A DNA stretch of 64,000 nucleotides, from contig NZ_CP130821.1 in NCBI RefSeq assembly GCF_004151275.2, forward strand, positions 1,798,001 to 1,862,000, in the 5' to 3' direction. The notes under the pieces are model-generated. The model saw nothing but the letters and a program-made list of their open reading frames with translations, did no database searches and had not been told where the DNA came from. The position numbers and the translations under genes were made by a program. The DNA comes from Flavobacterium dauae. GTDB lineage: Bacteria; Bacteroidota; Bacteroidia; Flavobacteriales; Flavobacteriaceae. Positions 9,521 to 17,114 of this stretch are shown piece after piece (the stretch's first letter is position 1; the number at the start of each line of letters is the position of its first letter).

Positions 9521-10351
9521 ATGCAGCAAATCATTTATTTTATATCTAAAAACAGTACCAAGCTACTGTTTTTGCTGCTTTTAGTAGTTTCATTGTATTT
9601 AACAATACAAACACACTCCTATCATCACAGTCAAATGCTTCACAGTGCAAACGTTGTTTCGGGTACGGTTTATGAAAAAACAAATAACATTACTGAATAC
9701 CTACATTTAAAAGACGAAAACAATCGTTTAGCAGAAGAAAACGCACATATGAAACAGATTTTGTACAACAGCCAACTAATTGTTGACAGTACATTTGCTG
9801 TAAATCCTGAAATTCGCATTGCACAAGATTACAAGCTGTTTCAAGCAAAAATCATTAAAAATTCATTCTTTAAAAAAGATAATTATTTAACAATTAAAGG
9901 CGGTAAAATAAATGGGGTTAAAAAAGATATGGGCGTAATTAACTCTAAAGGAGTTATAGGAATTGTTGAAAACGTGTCAACCAATTATGCAACAGTACAA
10001 AGTATTCTTAACACGCATACAAAAATTAGTGCTAAAATAAGTAATACCGATCACTTTGGAACCATTACCTGGGACGGTAAAAATACAGGATATGTACAAC
10101 TGATCGACATTCCAAAACTGGCGGCATTACACAAAGGCGACTCTATTGTTACCGGAGGAATTTCAACCATTTTTCCTGAAAACGTACCAGTTGGATTAAT
10201 TGACAAGGTTTACACTTCAAAAAATTCCAATTTTTACACCATTAGCGTACGCCTGTTTAATGACATGACCAACATTAGTTCGGTTTACTTAATTGAAAAT
10301 GTACACATTAAAGAAATTTTAGAACTTGAAGAAGAAACAATAAATGAATAA
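9521..10351 (+). CDS. mreC: Rod shape-determining protein MreC
   Basis: Bitopic periplasmic scaffold linking MreB to PBP2 and RodA. One membrane helix (about 12-28) is followed by a short coiled coil around 58-78 (YLHLKDENNRLAEENAHMKQ) and two beta-barrel-like domains. The conserved segments KKDMGVINSKGVIGIVENVS and GDSIVTGGISTIFPENVPVG are MreC hallmarks. It starts 14 bases after mreB and overlaps mreD by eight bases, so translation is probably coupled. Confidence 0.97.
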   Translation: MQQIIYFISKNSTKLLFLLLLVVSLYLTIQTHSYHHSQMLHSANVVSGTVYEKTNNITEYLHLKDENNRLAEENAHMKQILYNSQLIVDSTFAVNPEIRIAQDYKLFQAKIIKNSFFKKDNYLTIKGGKINGVKKDMGVINSKGVIGIVENVSTNYATVQSILNTHTKISAKISNTDHFGTITWDGKNTGYVQLIDIPKLAALHKGDSIVTGGISTIFPENVPVGLIDKVYTSKNSNFYTISVRLFNDMTNISSVYLIENVHIKEILELEEETINE

Positions 10352-10850
10352 TACCACTGTTTTAAATACGCTGCGTTTTATTGTTCTTGTATTTTTTCAG
10401 GTAACAGTATTTAACAATATCCATTTTTTTGGATACATAACTCCATATCCGTACATTTTATTCATTTTGTTGTATCCGTTAAATGTAAACCGCCATTTAT
10501 TTTTAATATTCAGCTTTTTGCTTGGTTTGGTTTTAGATATTTTCAACAATTCAGGCGGTGTGCATACCACTGCGTGCATCACTTTGGCTTATGTTAGGCA
10601 AAGTCTGTTAAAAATGTCATTTGGCTACAGTTATGAATTTCATATGATGCGTATTACCGATAAAATTTCAAAAGAACTGGTTACCTATGTGATAACAAGC
10701 GTATTAATCCATCATACCGTATTAATTGTTCTCGAAATTTTTAACATTAATTTTGTATGGGAAATAATACTACGCATTATCACCTCTTCTATATTTAGTA
10801 TTTTATTAATTTTCTTAATAATAGGATTAATTAAATCACCGCGAAGATGA
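10344..10850 (+). CDS. mreD: Rod shape-determining protein MreD
   Basis: Small membrane protein (168 aa) with about five hydrophobic segments and little other conserved sequence. Identity comes from size, membrane pattern, the helix-1/2 motif TPYPYILFILLYPLN and LGLVLDIFNNSGGVHTTA (an Asp in a membrane helix, typical of MreD), and its place between mreC and mrdA. It overlaps mreC by eight bases and mrdA by four (ATGA). It acts in the elongasome together with MreC, PBP2 and RodA. Confidence 0.93.
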   Translation: MNNTTVLNTLRFIVLVFFQVTVFNNIHFFGYITPYPYILFILLYPLNVNRHLFLIFSFLLGLVLDIFNNSGGVHTTACITLAYVRQSLLKMSFGYSYEFHMMRITDKISKELVTYVITSVLIHHTVLIVLEIFNINFVWEIILRIITSSIFSILLIFLIIGLIKSPRR

Positions 10851-12766
10851 GAAAGCTTCTATTTCCCATAATCACTATTGCAGCCGCAATAATCATTGTG
10901 GCAAGGCTTTTTTATTTACAGATTGTCGATGATTCTTTCTTGAAAAAGGCCGATATCAATGCACTTAAAATTGTATATGAATATCCCGAACGCGGCTATA
11001 TTTACGATCGAACCGGTCAGCTTTTAGTTGCCAACCAGCCCAGTTACGATATTATGGTTATTCCGCGTGAAATGAAAAATACCGACACGCTGGAGCTATG
11101 CAACATTTTAGAAATTACCAAAGATGATTTTATAAAAAAAATAGAAAAAGCAAAAGTTTATTCTCCACGGCTTCCATCCGTTTTTCTGGCACAGTTAACC
11201 AAAACCGAATTTGCTGCCTTTCAGGAAAAAATTCGTCATTTTAAAGGATTTTATATTCAGAAAAGAAATTTACGCGATTATCAGGTTGATTTTGGTGCAA
11301 ATGTTTTTGGATACATTCGTCAAATAAACGAAATGGAACTGGAAAGAAAACCCTATTACAAATCGGGTGAATTGATTGGTATGACCGGTGTTGAGCAGGC
11401 TTATGAGGAAGATTTACGTGGAATTCGCGGTGTTCATTATATCCAAAAAGATAAATTCAACAAAGAAATTGGCCCTTTTAAAGAAGGAATTTACGATACC
11501 GTTGCCGTAAAAGGAAACGATGTTACTATTACATTAGACAAAGATTTACAGAAATACGGCGAAGAATTAATGATTCGCAAACGCGGAGGAATTGTCGCTA
11601 TTGAACCTAAAACAGGCGAAATTTTAGCTTTAGTTACAGCTCCTTCATACGATCCGGGAATGCTTGTTGGCCGTGATCGTTCAAAAAATTATAGGGCAAT
11701 AGACAGTATTCCGGGTAAACCCTTTTTTGATAAAGTTTTGCAAGGTCAATTTCCACCTGGTTCTCCCTTTAAAATTTTAACAGGTTTAATTGGTTTGCAA
11801 GAAGAAGTAATTGATACCGAAACCCGCTTTCCTTGCTCACATGGTTTTTATTATGCAAGAGGAGCTTTTATGGCTTGTCACGATGCAGGAAGTTGGAATC
11901 TACATGCTGCCATTGCAAAATCATGCAACACCTATTTTGCCCAAACCTTTATGAGAACCATAAACAAATATCCTACATCAGCACAAGGTGTAGATGCCTG
12001 GTACAATCACTTAAAAAGTTTTGGGTTAGATAATTATATGGGATACGATTTGCCATCCGGACAAAAAGGAAATATTCCAAATTCTAAATTTTATAAACGC
12101 TGGTACCCTAACGGAGGCTGGAAAAGTACCACTATTATATCAAACGCCATTGGTCAGGGAGAAATTCAAATGACCCCCATTCAATTGGCAAATGTTATGT
12201 GTGCCGTTGCAAACGAAGGCTATTATTACACGCCACATATCATCAAAAAAATTAAAAATAAACAAATAGACAAATCGTTTGTACAAAGAAAACAAACCAC
12301 CATTGACAAACAATACTTTCGTCCGGTAATTGAAGGTTTAGCCGAAGTGTACAAAACCGGGACGGCAAGCCGATTACAAATTCCTGATATTGATATCTGT
12401 GGAAAAACTGGAACGGTAGAAAACTTTGCAACGGTTGATGGCGAAAAAGTAAAACTTCAAGACCATTCCGTGTTCTTAGCATTTGCACCCAAGGAAAATC
12501 CTAAAATAGTAGTTGCTGTTTTTATAGAAAATGGTGGTTGGGGAGCAAGTTGGGCAGGACCTATTGCTTCTTTAATGATTGAAAAATATCTGAAGAAAGA
12601 AATTACCCGAACCGATTTAGAAAAAAGAATGTTTGAAGGTGATTTGTCTGATAAATATATATTAAAAGATATTTCGGAAAAACAAAGAGAAGAAAGAGAA
12701 CGTTTAAAACGTTTAGAAAAAGAACGACTATTAAAATTAAAAGCCAAGCAAAATGGTAAAAACTAA
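10847..12766 (+). CDS. mrdA: Penicillin-binding protein 2 (elongasome transpeptidase)
   Basis: Class B PBP that cross-links peptidoglycan during elongation with RodA. Membrane anchor at about 5-24, then the PBP dimerisation domain containing the conserved ERGYIYDRTGQLL segment, then the transpeptidase domain. Catalytic motifs are complete: SPFK at S306-K309, SCN at 359-361 and KTG at 520-522. The charged tail (about 600-639) is Lys/Glu rich and could form a helix. It overlaps mreD (ATGA) and rodA (14 bases), giving a tightly coupled operon. Also called mrdA or pbpA. Confidence 0.97.
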   Translation: MRKLLFPIITIAAAIIIVARLFYLQIVDDSFLKKADINALKIVYEYPERGYIYDRTGQLLVANQPSYDIMVIPREMKNTDTLELCNILEITKDDFIKKIEKAKVYSPRLPSVFLAQLTKTEFAAFQEKIRHFKGFYIQKRNLRDYQVDFGANVFGYIRQINEMELERKPYYKSGELIGMTGVEQAYEEDLRGIRGVHYIQKDKFNKEIGPFKEGIYDTVAVKGNDVTITLDKDLQKYGEELMIRKRGGIVAIEPKTGEILALVTAPSYDPGMLVGRDRSKNYRAIDSIPGKPFFDKVLQGQFPPGSPFKILTGLIGLQEEVIDTETRFPCSHGFYYARGAFMACHDAGSWNLHAAIAKSCNTYFAQTFMRTINKYPTSAQGVDAWYNHLKSFGLDNYMGYDLPSGQKGNIPNSKFYKRWYPNGGWKSTTIISNAIGQGEIQMTPIQLANVMCAVANEGYYYTPHIIKKIKNKQIDKSFVQRKQTTIDKQYFRPVIEGLAEVYKTGTASRLQIPDIDICGKTGTVENFATVDGEKVKLQDHSVFLAFAPKENPKIVVAVFIENGGWGASWAGPIASLMIEKYLKKEITRTDLEKRMFEGDLSDKYILKDISEKQREERERLKRLEKERLLKLKAKQNGKN

Positions 12767-14027
12767 GCATTTAGAAAACCAAAGCGTCATTGCAAATATA
12801 GACTGGCTAAGTATATTTTTATATACCGCACTGGTTATTTTTGGCTGGATGAACATTTACTCTGCTTCGCTATCGCTTGAAGAAACTTCTATTTTTGACT
12901 TGAATCAAATTTATGGAAAACAAATTTTATTCATAGGTATAACCCTTCCGGTAATTGTCGTGATTCTTTCATTAGATGCTAAAACATATGAAAAATACTC
13001 CTTAATTTTCTATATCATCGGTATTTTATTATTAATGGGGCTATTTGTATTTGGAAAAACCATTAAGGGACAAACAAACTGGTATCAATTTGGCGGAATA
13101 AGTATGCAACCTTCGGAATTTGTTAAAATTGGCACAGCATTGTTTCTCTCTAAATACATTTCAGAAAACCAGACCTATTTTCAAACATTAAAAGAACAGG
13201 CAATTGCTATGGGAATCATCTTTTTACCTGTGGCATTCATTATGTTACAGCCCGATGCCGGCTCTGCAATGATCTTTATGGTGTTTTTCCTTGTTTTATA
13301 CAGAGAAGGCTTTCCTGCCTGGTATCTGTGGACGGGATTCTTTGCCATCCTTTTATTTATTTTGGCATTAGTAATAAAACCCGTTGTTTTACTTATTTTA
13401 ATAATACTAGGCTGTATCCTACATTTTATTTACAATAAAAGTATCCATAGAAATCCGTTTGTATATGGTATTTTAGCGGTAATAATGAGTGGTTTTGTAT
13501 TTTCTGTTGATTATGTGTTTGAAAATGTTTTAGAACCTCATCAAAAAGACCGTATCAATGTATTAATTGGCGAAGATGTTGATATGAAAAAAGAAGGATA
13601 CAACCTTAATCAATCAATGATAGCAATTGGTTCTGGTAGCTGGACAGGAAAAGGTTTTTTAGAAGGTACACAAACAAAAGGCGGATTTGTACCCGAACAA
13701 CATACCGATTATATTTTTACCACCGTTGGCGAAGAATGGGGTTTTTTAGGATCGCTGTCAGTAGTTATTTGCTTTATGAGTTTGATATTGCGGGTAACTT
13801 ATTTAGCAGAAAAACAAAAAAACAATTTTAACCGGATTTATGGTTACTGTGTCGCTGCCATTTTATTTATGCACTTTTTTGTGAATATATCTATGTTAAT
13901 TGGTATCTTTCCAACAGTTGGTGTGCCATTACCTTTTTTCTCGTATGGTGGATCCAGCTTAATTGCTTTTACCTTATTACTATTTATTTTCTTGAAATTA
14001 GATGCAAATAAAGTAAACGAATGGTAA
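12753..14027 (+). CDS. rodA: Peptidoglycan glycosyltransferase RodA (SEDS family)
   Basis: Multi-spanning (about ten helices, 424 aa) SEDS glycan polymerase that partners with PBP2. Family segments visible are WYQFGGISMQPSEFVKIG (the conserved QPSE(F/L) region), LLQPD-type sequence LQPDAGSAM, the long extracytoplasmic loop with NQSMIAIGSGSWTGKGF and PEQHTDYIFTTVGEEWGF, and the final GVPLPFFSYGGSSL. The NVLEPHQKDRINVLI segment is also typical of RodA. It overlaps the PBP2 gene by 14 bases and closes the cell-shape operon. Confidence 0.97.
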   Translation: MVKTKHLENQSVIANIDWLSIFLYTALVIFGWMNIYSASLSLEETSIFDLNQIYGKQILFIGITLPVIVVILSLDAKTYEKYSLIFYIIGILLLMGLFVFGKTIKGQTNWYQFGGISMQPSEFVKIGTALFLSKYISENQTYFQTLKEQAIAMGIIFLPVAFIMLQPDAGSAMIFMVFFLVLYREGFPAWYLWTGFFAILLFILALVIKPVVLLILIILGCILHFIYNKSIHRNPFVYGILAVIMSGFVFSVDYVFENVLEPHQKDRINVLIGEDVDMKKEGYNLNQSMIAIGSGSWTGKGFLEGTQTKGGFVPEQHTDYIFTTVGEEWGFLGSLSVVICFMSLILRVTYLAEKQKNNFNRIYGYCVAAILFMHFFVNISMLIGIFPTVGVPLPFFSYGGSSLIAFTLLLFIFLKLDANKVNEW

Positions 14028-14085
14028 TTGGCACATATTTTGATTAAAAAAAATTAAATTTAGAAATTAAATAACAGATAGAATT

Positions 14086-14727
14086 ATGAAAAAAAATATT
14101 TCTTTATTAGGAATAATCTTAGGAATCAGTTTAACAGCTTCTGCTCAGGAAGATCCAAAAACTAAAACAAATACTACTGAAACAGTAACAAAACAAGACG
14201 ACTCCACTGAAAAAACAGTGGTGCCAAAGCAAGATCAAGATATATATTCAGAAAACAGAGAAACAGTTCCTGCCGTAAAACCAAATAATTACGAAGAAGA
14301 TATTTTAAAAGCCGAAAAAGCAAAGCAGAAAGCCGAAAAAGAATTAGCAAAGCTGGAAGCAAAAGCTGCAAAAAACGCAAAGAAAAAAGCCGAAGCCGAA
14401 GCAAAAGCTGCAAAAAAAGCTCAAAAAGATTTTGAAAAAGAACAAAAAGCAAAATTAAAAGCTGATAAGGCTGTTGCTAAAAAAGCACAAAATATTACTA
14501 AAGCTAAAGAAAAACTAAAAAAAGCCGAAAGCAATTTACTTAAAGCTGAAATGAAGTTAGAAGAAGCAAAAAACAGTTTTGAACGCAAAAAGCTTAAAAA
14601 TAAGTTAGATGCTCAAAAAGAAATTAAAGAAAAATCTAAATTGGTAAAACTGGAAACCAAAGTTTCTGAATTAAAATTAAAAGTAAGCCAACAAGAATTA
14701 GAATTAAAAAAAGCAGAAATAAAGTAA
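14086..14727 (+). CDS. Lys/Ala/Glu-rich periplasmic coiled-coil protein of unknown function
   Basis: Starts with a signal peptide (MKKNISLLGIILGISLTASA, cleavage about AQ-E at 21-22). A Thr/Lys/Asp-rich linker (22-66) is followed by about 145 residues of nearly uninterrupted charged helix rich in Lys, Glu and Ala, reminiscent of the TolA stalk in composition. There is no globular domain at either end. It lies 58 bases after rodA in the same direction and ends at a strong terminator, so it may be transcribed with the cell-shape operon. A structural or peptidoglycan-proximal role is only a guess; low-complexity sequence makes homology calls unreliable. Confidence 0.75.
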   Translation: MKKNISLLGIILGISLTASAQEDPKTKTNTTETVTKQDDSTEKTVVPKQDQDIYSENRETVPAVKPNNYEEDILKAEKAKQKAEKELAKLEAKAAKNAKKKAEAEAKAAKKAQKDFEKEQKAKLKADKAVAKKAQNITKAKEKLKKAESNLLKAEMKLEEAKNSFERKKLKNKLDAQKEIKEKSKLVKLETKVSELKLKVSQQELELKKAEIK

Positions 14728-14754
14728 TTTTATTCATATCTGATTAATAAATTA

Positions 14755-14800
14755 AAAAAACGCCTATAACAGGTTTTAAAATCTGTTATAGGCGTTTTTT
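14755..14800. terminator. Bidirectional terminator between coiled-coil gene and alpha-oxoamine synthase
   Basis: Stem AAAACGCCTATAACAG paired with CTGTTATAGGCGTTTT around a ten-base loop, with A-tract before and T-tract after. It separates convergent genes and serves both strands. Confidence 0.9.
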
Positions 14801-14820
14801 ATTTATAATAACTTTAAAAA

Positions 14821-16086
14821 TTACTGAGCTTCCATATCAACCGTAGTTTCGGCAGCAATTTTTTTGTACGTTCCATCTACTAATTTTCCGCGAATAGCTT
14901 CAAAAGATGATAAGGTTTGATCGATATCTTCAAATGTGTGCGATGCTGTTGGAATAACACGTAATAAAATAATTCCTTTTGGAATTACCGGATACACTAC
15001 AATAGACAAAAAGATTCCGTAATTTTCACGTAAGTCGTTTACCATAATCATAGCTTCTGGAATAGATCCTTCTAAATAAACCGGAGTTACGCAAGTATTT
15101 GTATCGCCAATATTAAATCCGCGGTCTTTTAAACCATTTTGTAAACGGTTTACGTTTTCCCACAACTTATCTTTTAAACCTGGGTTTTCTTTTAACAATT
15201 GTAAACGTTTTAAAGCTCCTTTCACTAAAATCATTGGTAACGATTTAGCGAACATTTGTGAACGTAAGTTGTATTTTAAATAATCGATAATATCTTTATC
15301 GGCAGCTATGAATGCTCCAATAGACGCCATTGATTTTGCAAAGGTAGAAAAGTACACGTCAATACCATCTTGGCAACCTTGCTCCTCACCTGCTCCGGCA
15401 CCTGTTTTACCTAAGGTACCAAATCCGTGAGCGTCATCAACCAATAAACGGAAATTGTATTTTTCTTTTAATGCAATAATTTCTTTTAATTTACCTTGCT
15501 GTCCGCGCATTCCAAAAACACCTTCGGTAATAACCAAAATACCTCCGTTTTGTTCTTCTGCCATTTTAGTAGCACGCTGTAAATTTTTTTCTAAAGATTC
15601 TACATCGTTGTGTTTGTAGGTAAAACGTTTACCCATATGCAAACGTACGCCGTCGATAATACAAGCGTGCGAATCAACATCGTAAACAATTACATCGTTT
15701 TTAGTAACCAAAGCATCAATGGTAGAAACCATTCCTTGGTATCCAAAGTTTAACAAATAAGCAGCTTCTTTATGTACAAAAGCGGCTAATTCGTCTTGCA
15801 ATTTTTCGTGCCAATCTGTGTGTCCAGACATCATACGGGCTCCCATAGGGTAAGCCGCACCATATTCAGCAGCAGCTTCAGCATCTACTTTTAAAACTTC
15901 GGGATGCGTAGCCAAACCTAAATAGTCGTTAATAGACCAGTTTAACACTTCTTTTCCTTGAAATTGCATTCTTGGTCCTAATTTTCCTTCTAATTTTGGA
16001 AATACAAAATAACCTTCTGCTTGTGAAGCCCATTTTCCTAACGGACCTTTATTATCGTGAATTCTTTCAAATAAATCTTTAACCAT
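14821..16086 (-). CDS. Alpha-oxoamine synthase (serine palmitoyltransferase / cysteate acyltransferase / KBL family)
   Basis: PLP enzyme of fold type I that condenses an amino acid with an acyl thioester. The Schiff-base lysine is K251 in STFAKSMAS; the cofactor-binding D217 and H220 are in VDDAHGFG; the TEGVFGMRG segment and the glycine-rich end of the AOS fold are present. The length of 421 aa fits. Automatic pipelines often call such flavobacterial proteins glycine C-acetyltransferase, but no threonine dehydrogenase is nearby. Serine palmitoyltransferase (sphingolipids) and the cysteate acyltransferase of sulfonolipid (capnine) synthesis, the latter described in Flavobacterium, are equally possible. 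The substrate cannot be decided from sequence alone. It has its own promoter and a shared terminator. Confidence 0.85.
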   Translation of the reverse strand: MVKDLFERIHDNKGPLGKWASQAEGYFVFPKLEGKLGPRMQFQGKEVLNWSINDYLGLATHPEVLKVDAEAAAEYGAAYPMGARMMSGHTDWHEKLQDELAAFVHKEAAYLLNFGYQGMVSTIDALVTKNDVIVYDVDSHACIIDGVRLHMGKRFTYKHNDVESLEKNLQRATKMAEEQNGGILVITEGVFGMRGQQGKLKEIIALKEKYNFRLLVDDAHGFGTLGKTGAGAGEEQGCQDGIDVYFSTFAKSMASIGAFIAADKDIIDYLKYNLRSQMFAKSLPMILVKGALKRLQLLKENPGLKDKLWENVNRLQNGLKDRGFNIGDTNTCVTPVYLEGSIPEAMIMVNDLRENYGIFLSIVVYPVIPKGIILLRVIPTASHTFEDIDQTLSSFEAIRGKLVDGTYKKIAAETTVDMEAQ

Positions 16087-16108
16087 TTTATTTGTTTTTA
16101 TAACGGTG

Positions 16109-16116
16109 CAAAGTTA
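16109..16116 (-). promoter_or_regulatory. Bacteroidota -7 element (TAACTTTG) for the alpha-oxoamine synthase gene
   Basis: Exact TAnnTTTG match on the minus strand, 22 bases before the ATG at 16086. The -33 TTG is not evident. Confidence 0.6.
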
Positions 16117-16178
16117 CTACTTTTTTTAATGTAAAGGATTTAATTTATTAAGATAATAAACTGTTTTGTTACAATTAT

Positions 16179-16976
16179 TTAAAACTTTAAATAATGTAAA
16201 ATGGTAATCCCCAGAACCAAATACGTGCACATTACAATAAACAATATAATGTAAGCTGTTTTTTGTTCTTTAATTTGTGGCGATTTTATTGCTGCTTTTA
16301 ACTTTTTGTAACGTAGAATACAATAGATTGTTAATCCAATAAACAACAGATACGTTATAAGCAAAGCAATTTGAAATCCGATTGAATGCCGCAAAGCAAA
16401 CGCATCGTTGCCTTTAAACATTTTTATACTATTTTTAAATGGATGCTGGTAAAGGTTTACCGCTTTTTTATCGATTAATTTATTAAGACTGCGGCTGTGG
16501 ATATAATCGAGTTCTTTTTCAATGATTTGTTTTTTGAACAAAGGTTCAAATCCTAAAATGGCGTAATGCTTGATTTCTTCTCTTCTTGATTGTAATTTTC
16601 CGTTAACATCTAAATAGTTTATGGTTACAGGTGTGTATGTTTTTTCTAAAAAGTTAAACGGAGTAGAAACATTGCTGGTTGATCCTCTTTGAATAGACAG
16701 CACTTCTAATTTTTGCCATTTTGGATGCGAAATTTTAAACTCTAACGATCTAAAAAAAGGTGAAAACGTATAAAATAAGGCAACTATTGAAGTAAACGCA
16801 AAAAATAAATTCAAAAACTGGTGATCGGATCTTTTTCTTGTTCCAAAAAAAGCACGGTCAATAATTACAATCATAAAACTGATTATAAATCCGTAGATAA
16901 ATAACCGCAAGCTGTTTAGCAATACAAAAACCAAAAACAATATCCAGAGAATAATTTTAAACGGATTGTATTTCAT
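16179..16976 (-). CDS. Multi-pass membrane protein of unknown function
   Basis: A 265-residue protein I do not recognise. Three hydrophobic segments lie near the N-terminus (about 8-25, 28-44 and 56-74), then a soluble region of about 130 residues with charged and aromatic residues, then two more helices (about 207-225 and 245-262). That gives five helices with one large loop. A TAnnTTTG element lies just upstream, so it is probably its own transcription unit between the E1 gene and the alpha-oxoamine synthase gene. No catalytic motif is seen. Confidence 0.7.
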   Translation of the reverse strand: MKYNPFKIILWILFLVFVLLNSLRLFIYGFIISFMIVIIDRAFFGTRKRSDHQFLNLFFAFTSIVALFYTFSPFFRSLEFKISHPKWQKLEVLSIQRGSTSNVSTPFNFLEKTYTPVTINYLDVNGKLQSRREEIKHYAILGFEPLFKKQIIEKELDYIHSRSLNKLIDKKAVNLYQHPFKNSIKMFKGNDAFALRHSIGFQIALLITYLLFIGLTIYCILRYKKLKAAIKSPQIKEQKTAYIILFIVMCTYLVLGITILHYLKF

Positions 16977-16993
16977 TGTAAATTATAATTTAT

Positions 16994-17001
16994 CAAATAT
17001 A
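16994..17001 (-). promoter_or_regulatory. Bacteroidota -7 element (TATATTTG) for the five-helix membrane protein gene
   Basis: Exact TAnnTTTG match on the minus strand 17 bases before the ATG at 16976, predicting a leader of only about ten bases. Confidence 0.55.
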
Positions 17002-17002
17002 A

Positions 17003-17030
17003 AAAAAAGCACCTAAATAAGATGCTTTAA
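17003..17030 (-). terminator. Terminator of the E1 dehydrogenase gene
   Basis: On the minus strand AAAGCATC pairs with GGTGCTTT (one mismatch) around a short loop and is followed by a run of T. It lies about 85 bases after the E1 stop codon and just ahead of the next promoter. Confidence 0.6.
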
Positions 17031-17114
17031 ATAACAGAAACTGTTTAATGATATTCGAAAAAAAAATAAACGATTAATAAGTCTTTTATCTTTCATCTAT
17101 TTTATTTTATCTGT

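Noticed and set aside
14174..14452. Leu-rich frame opposite the coiled-coil gene
   Set aside because: It arises from the complement of Lys/Glu/Ala codons; no independent signal.
14821..16086. Definite glycine C-acetyltransferase (kbl) call
   Set aside because: No threonine dehydrogenase nearby, and the AOS family members cannot be separated by motif alone.
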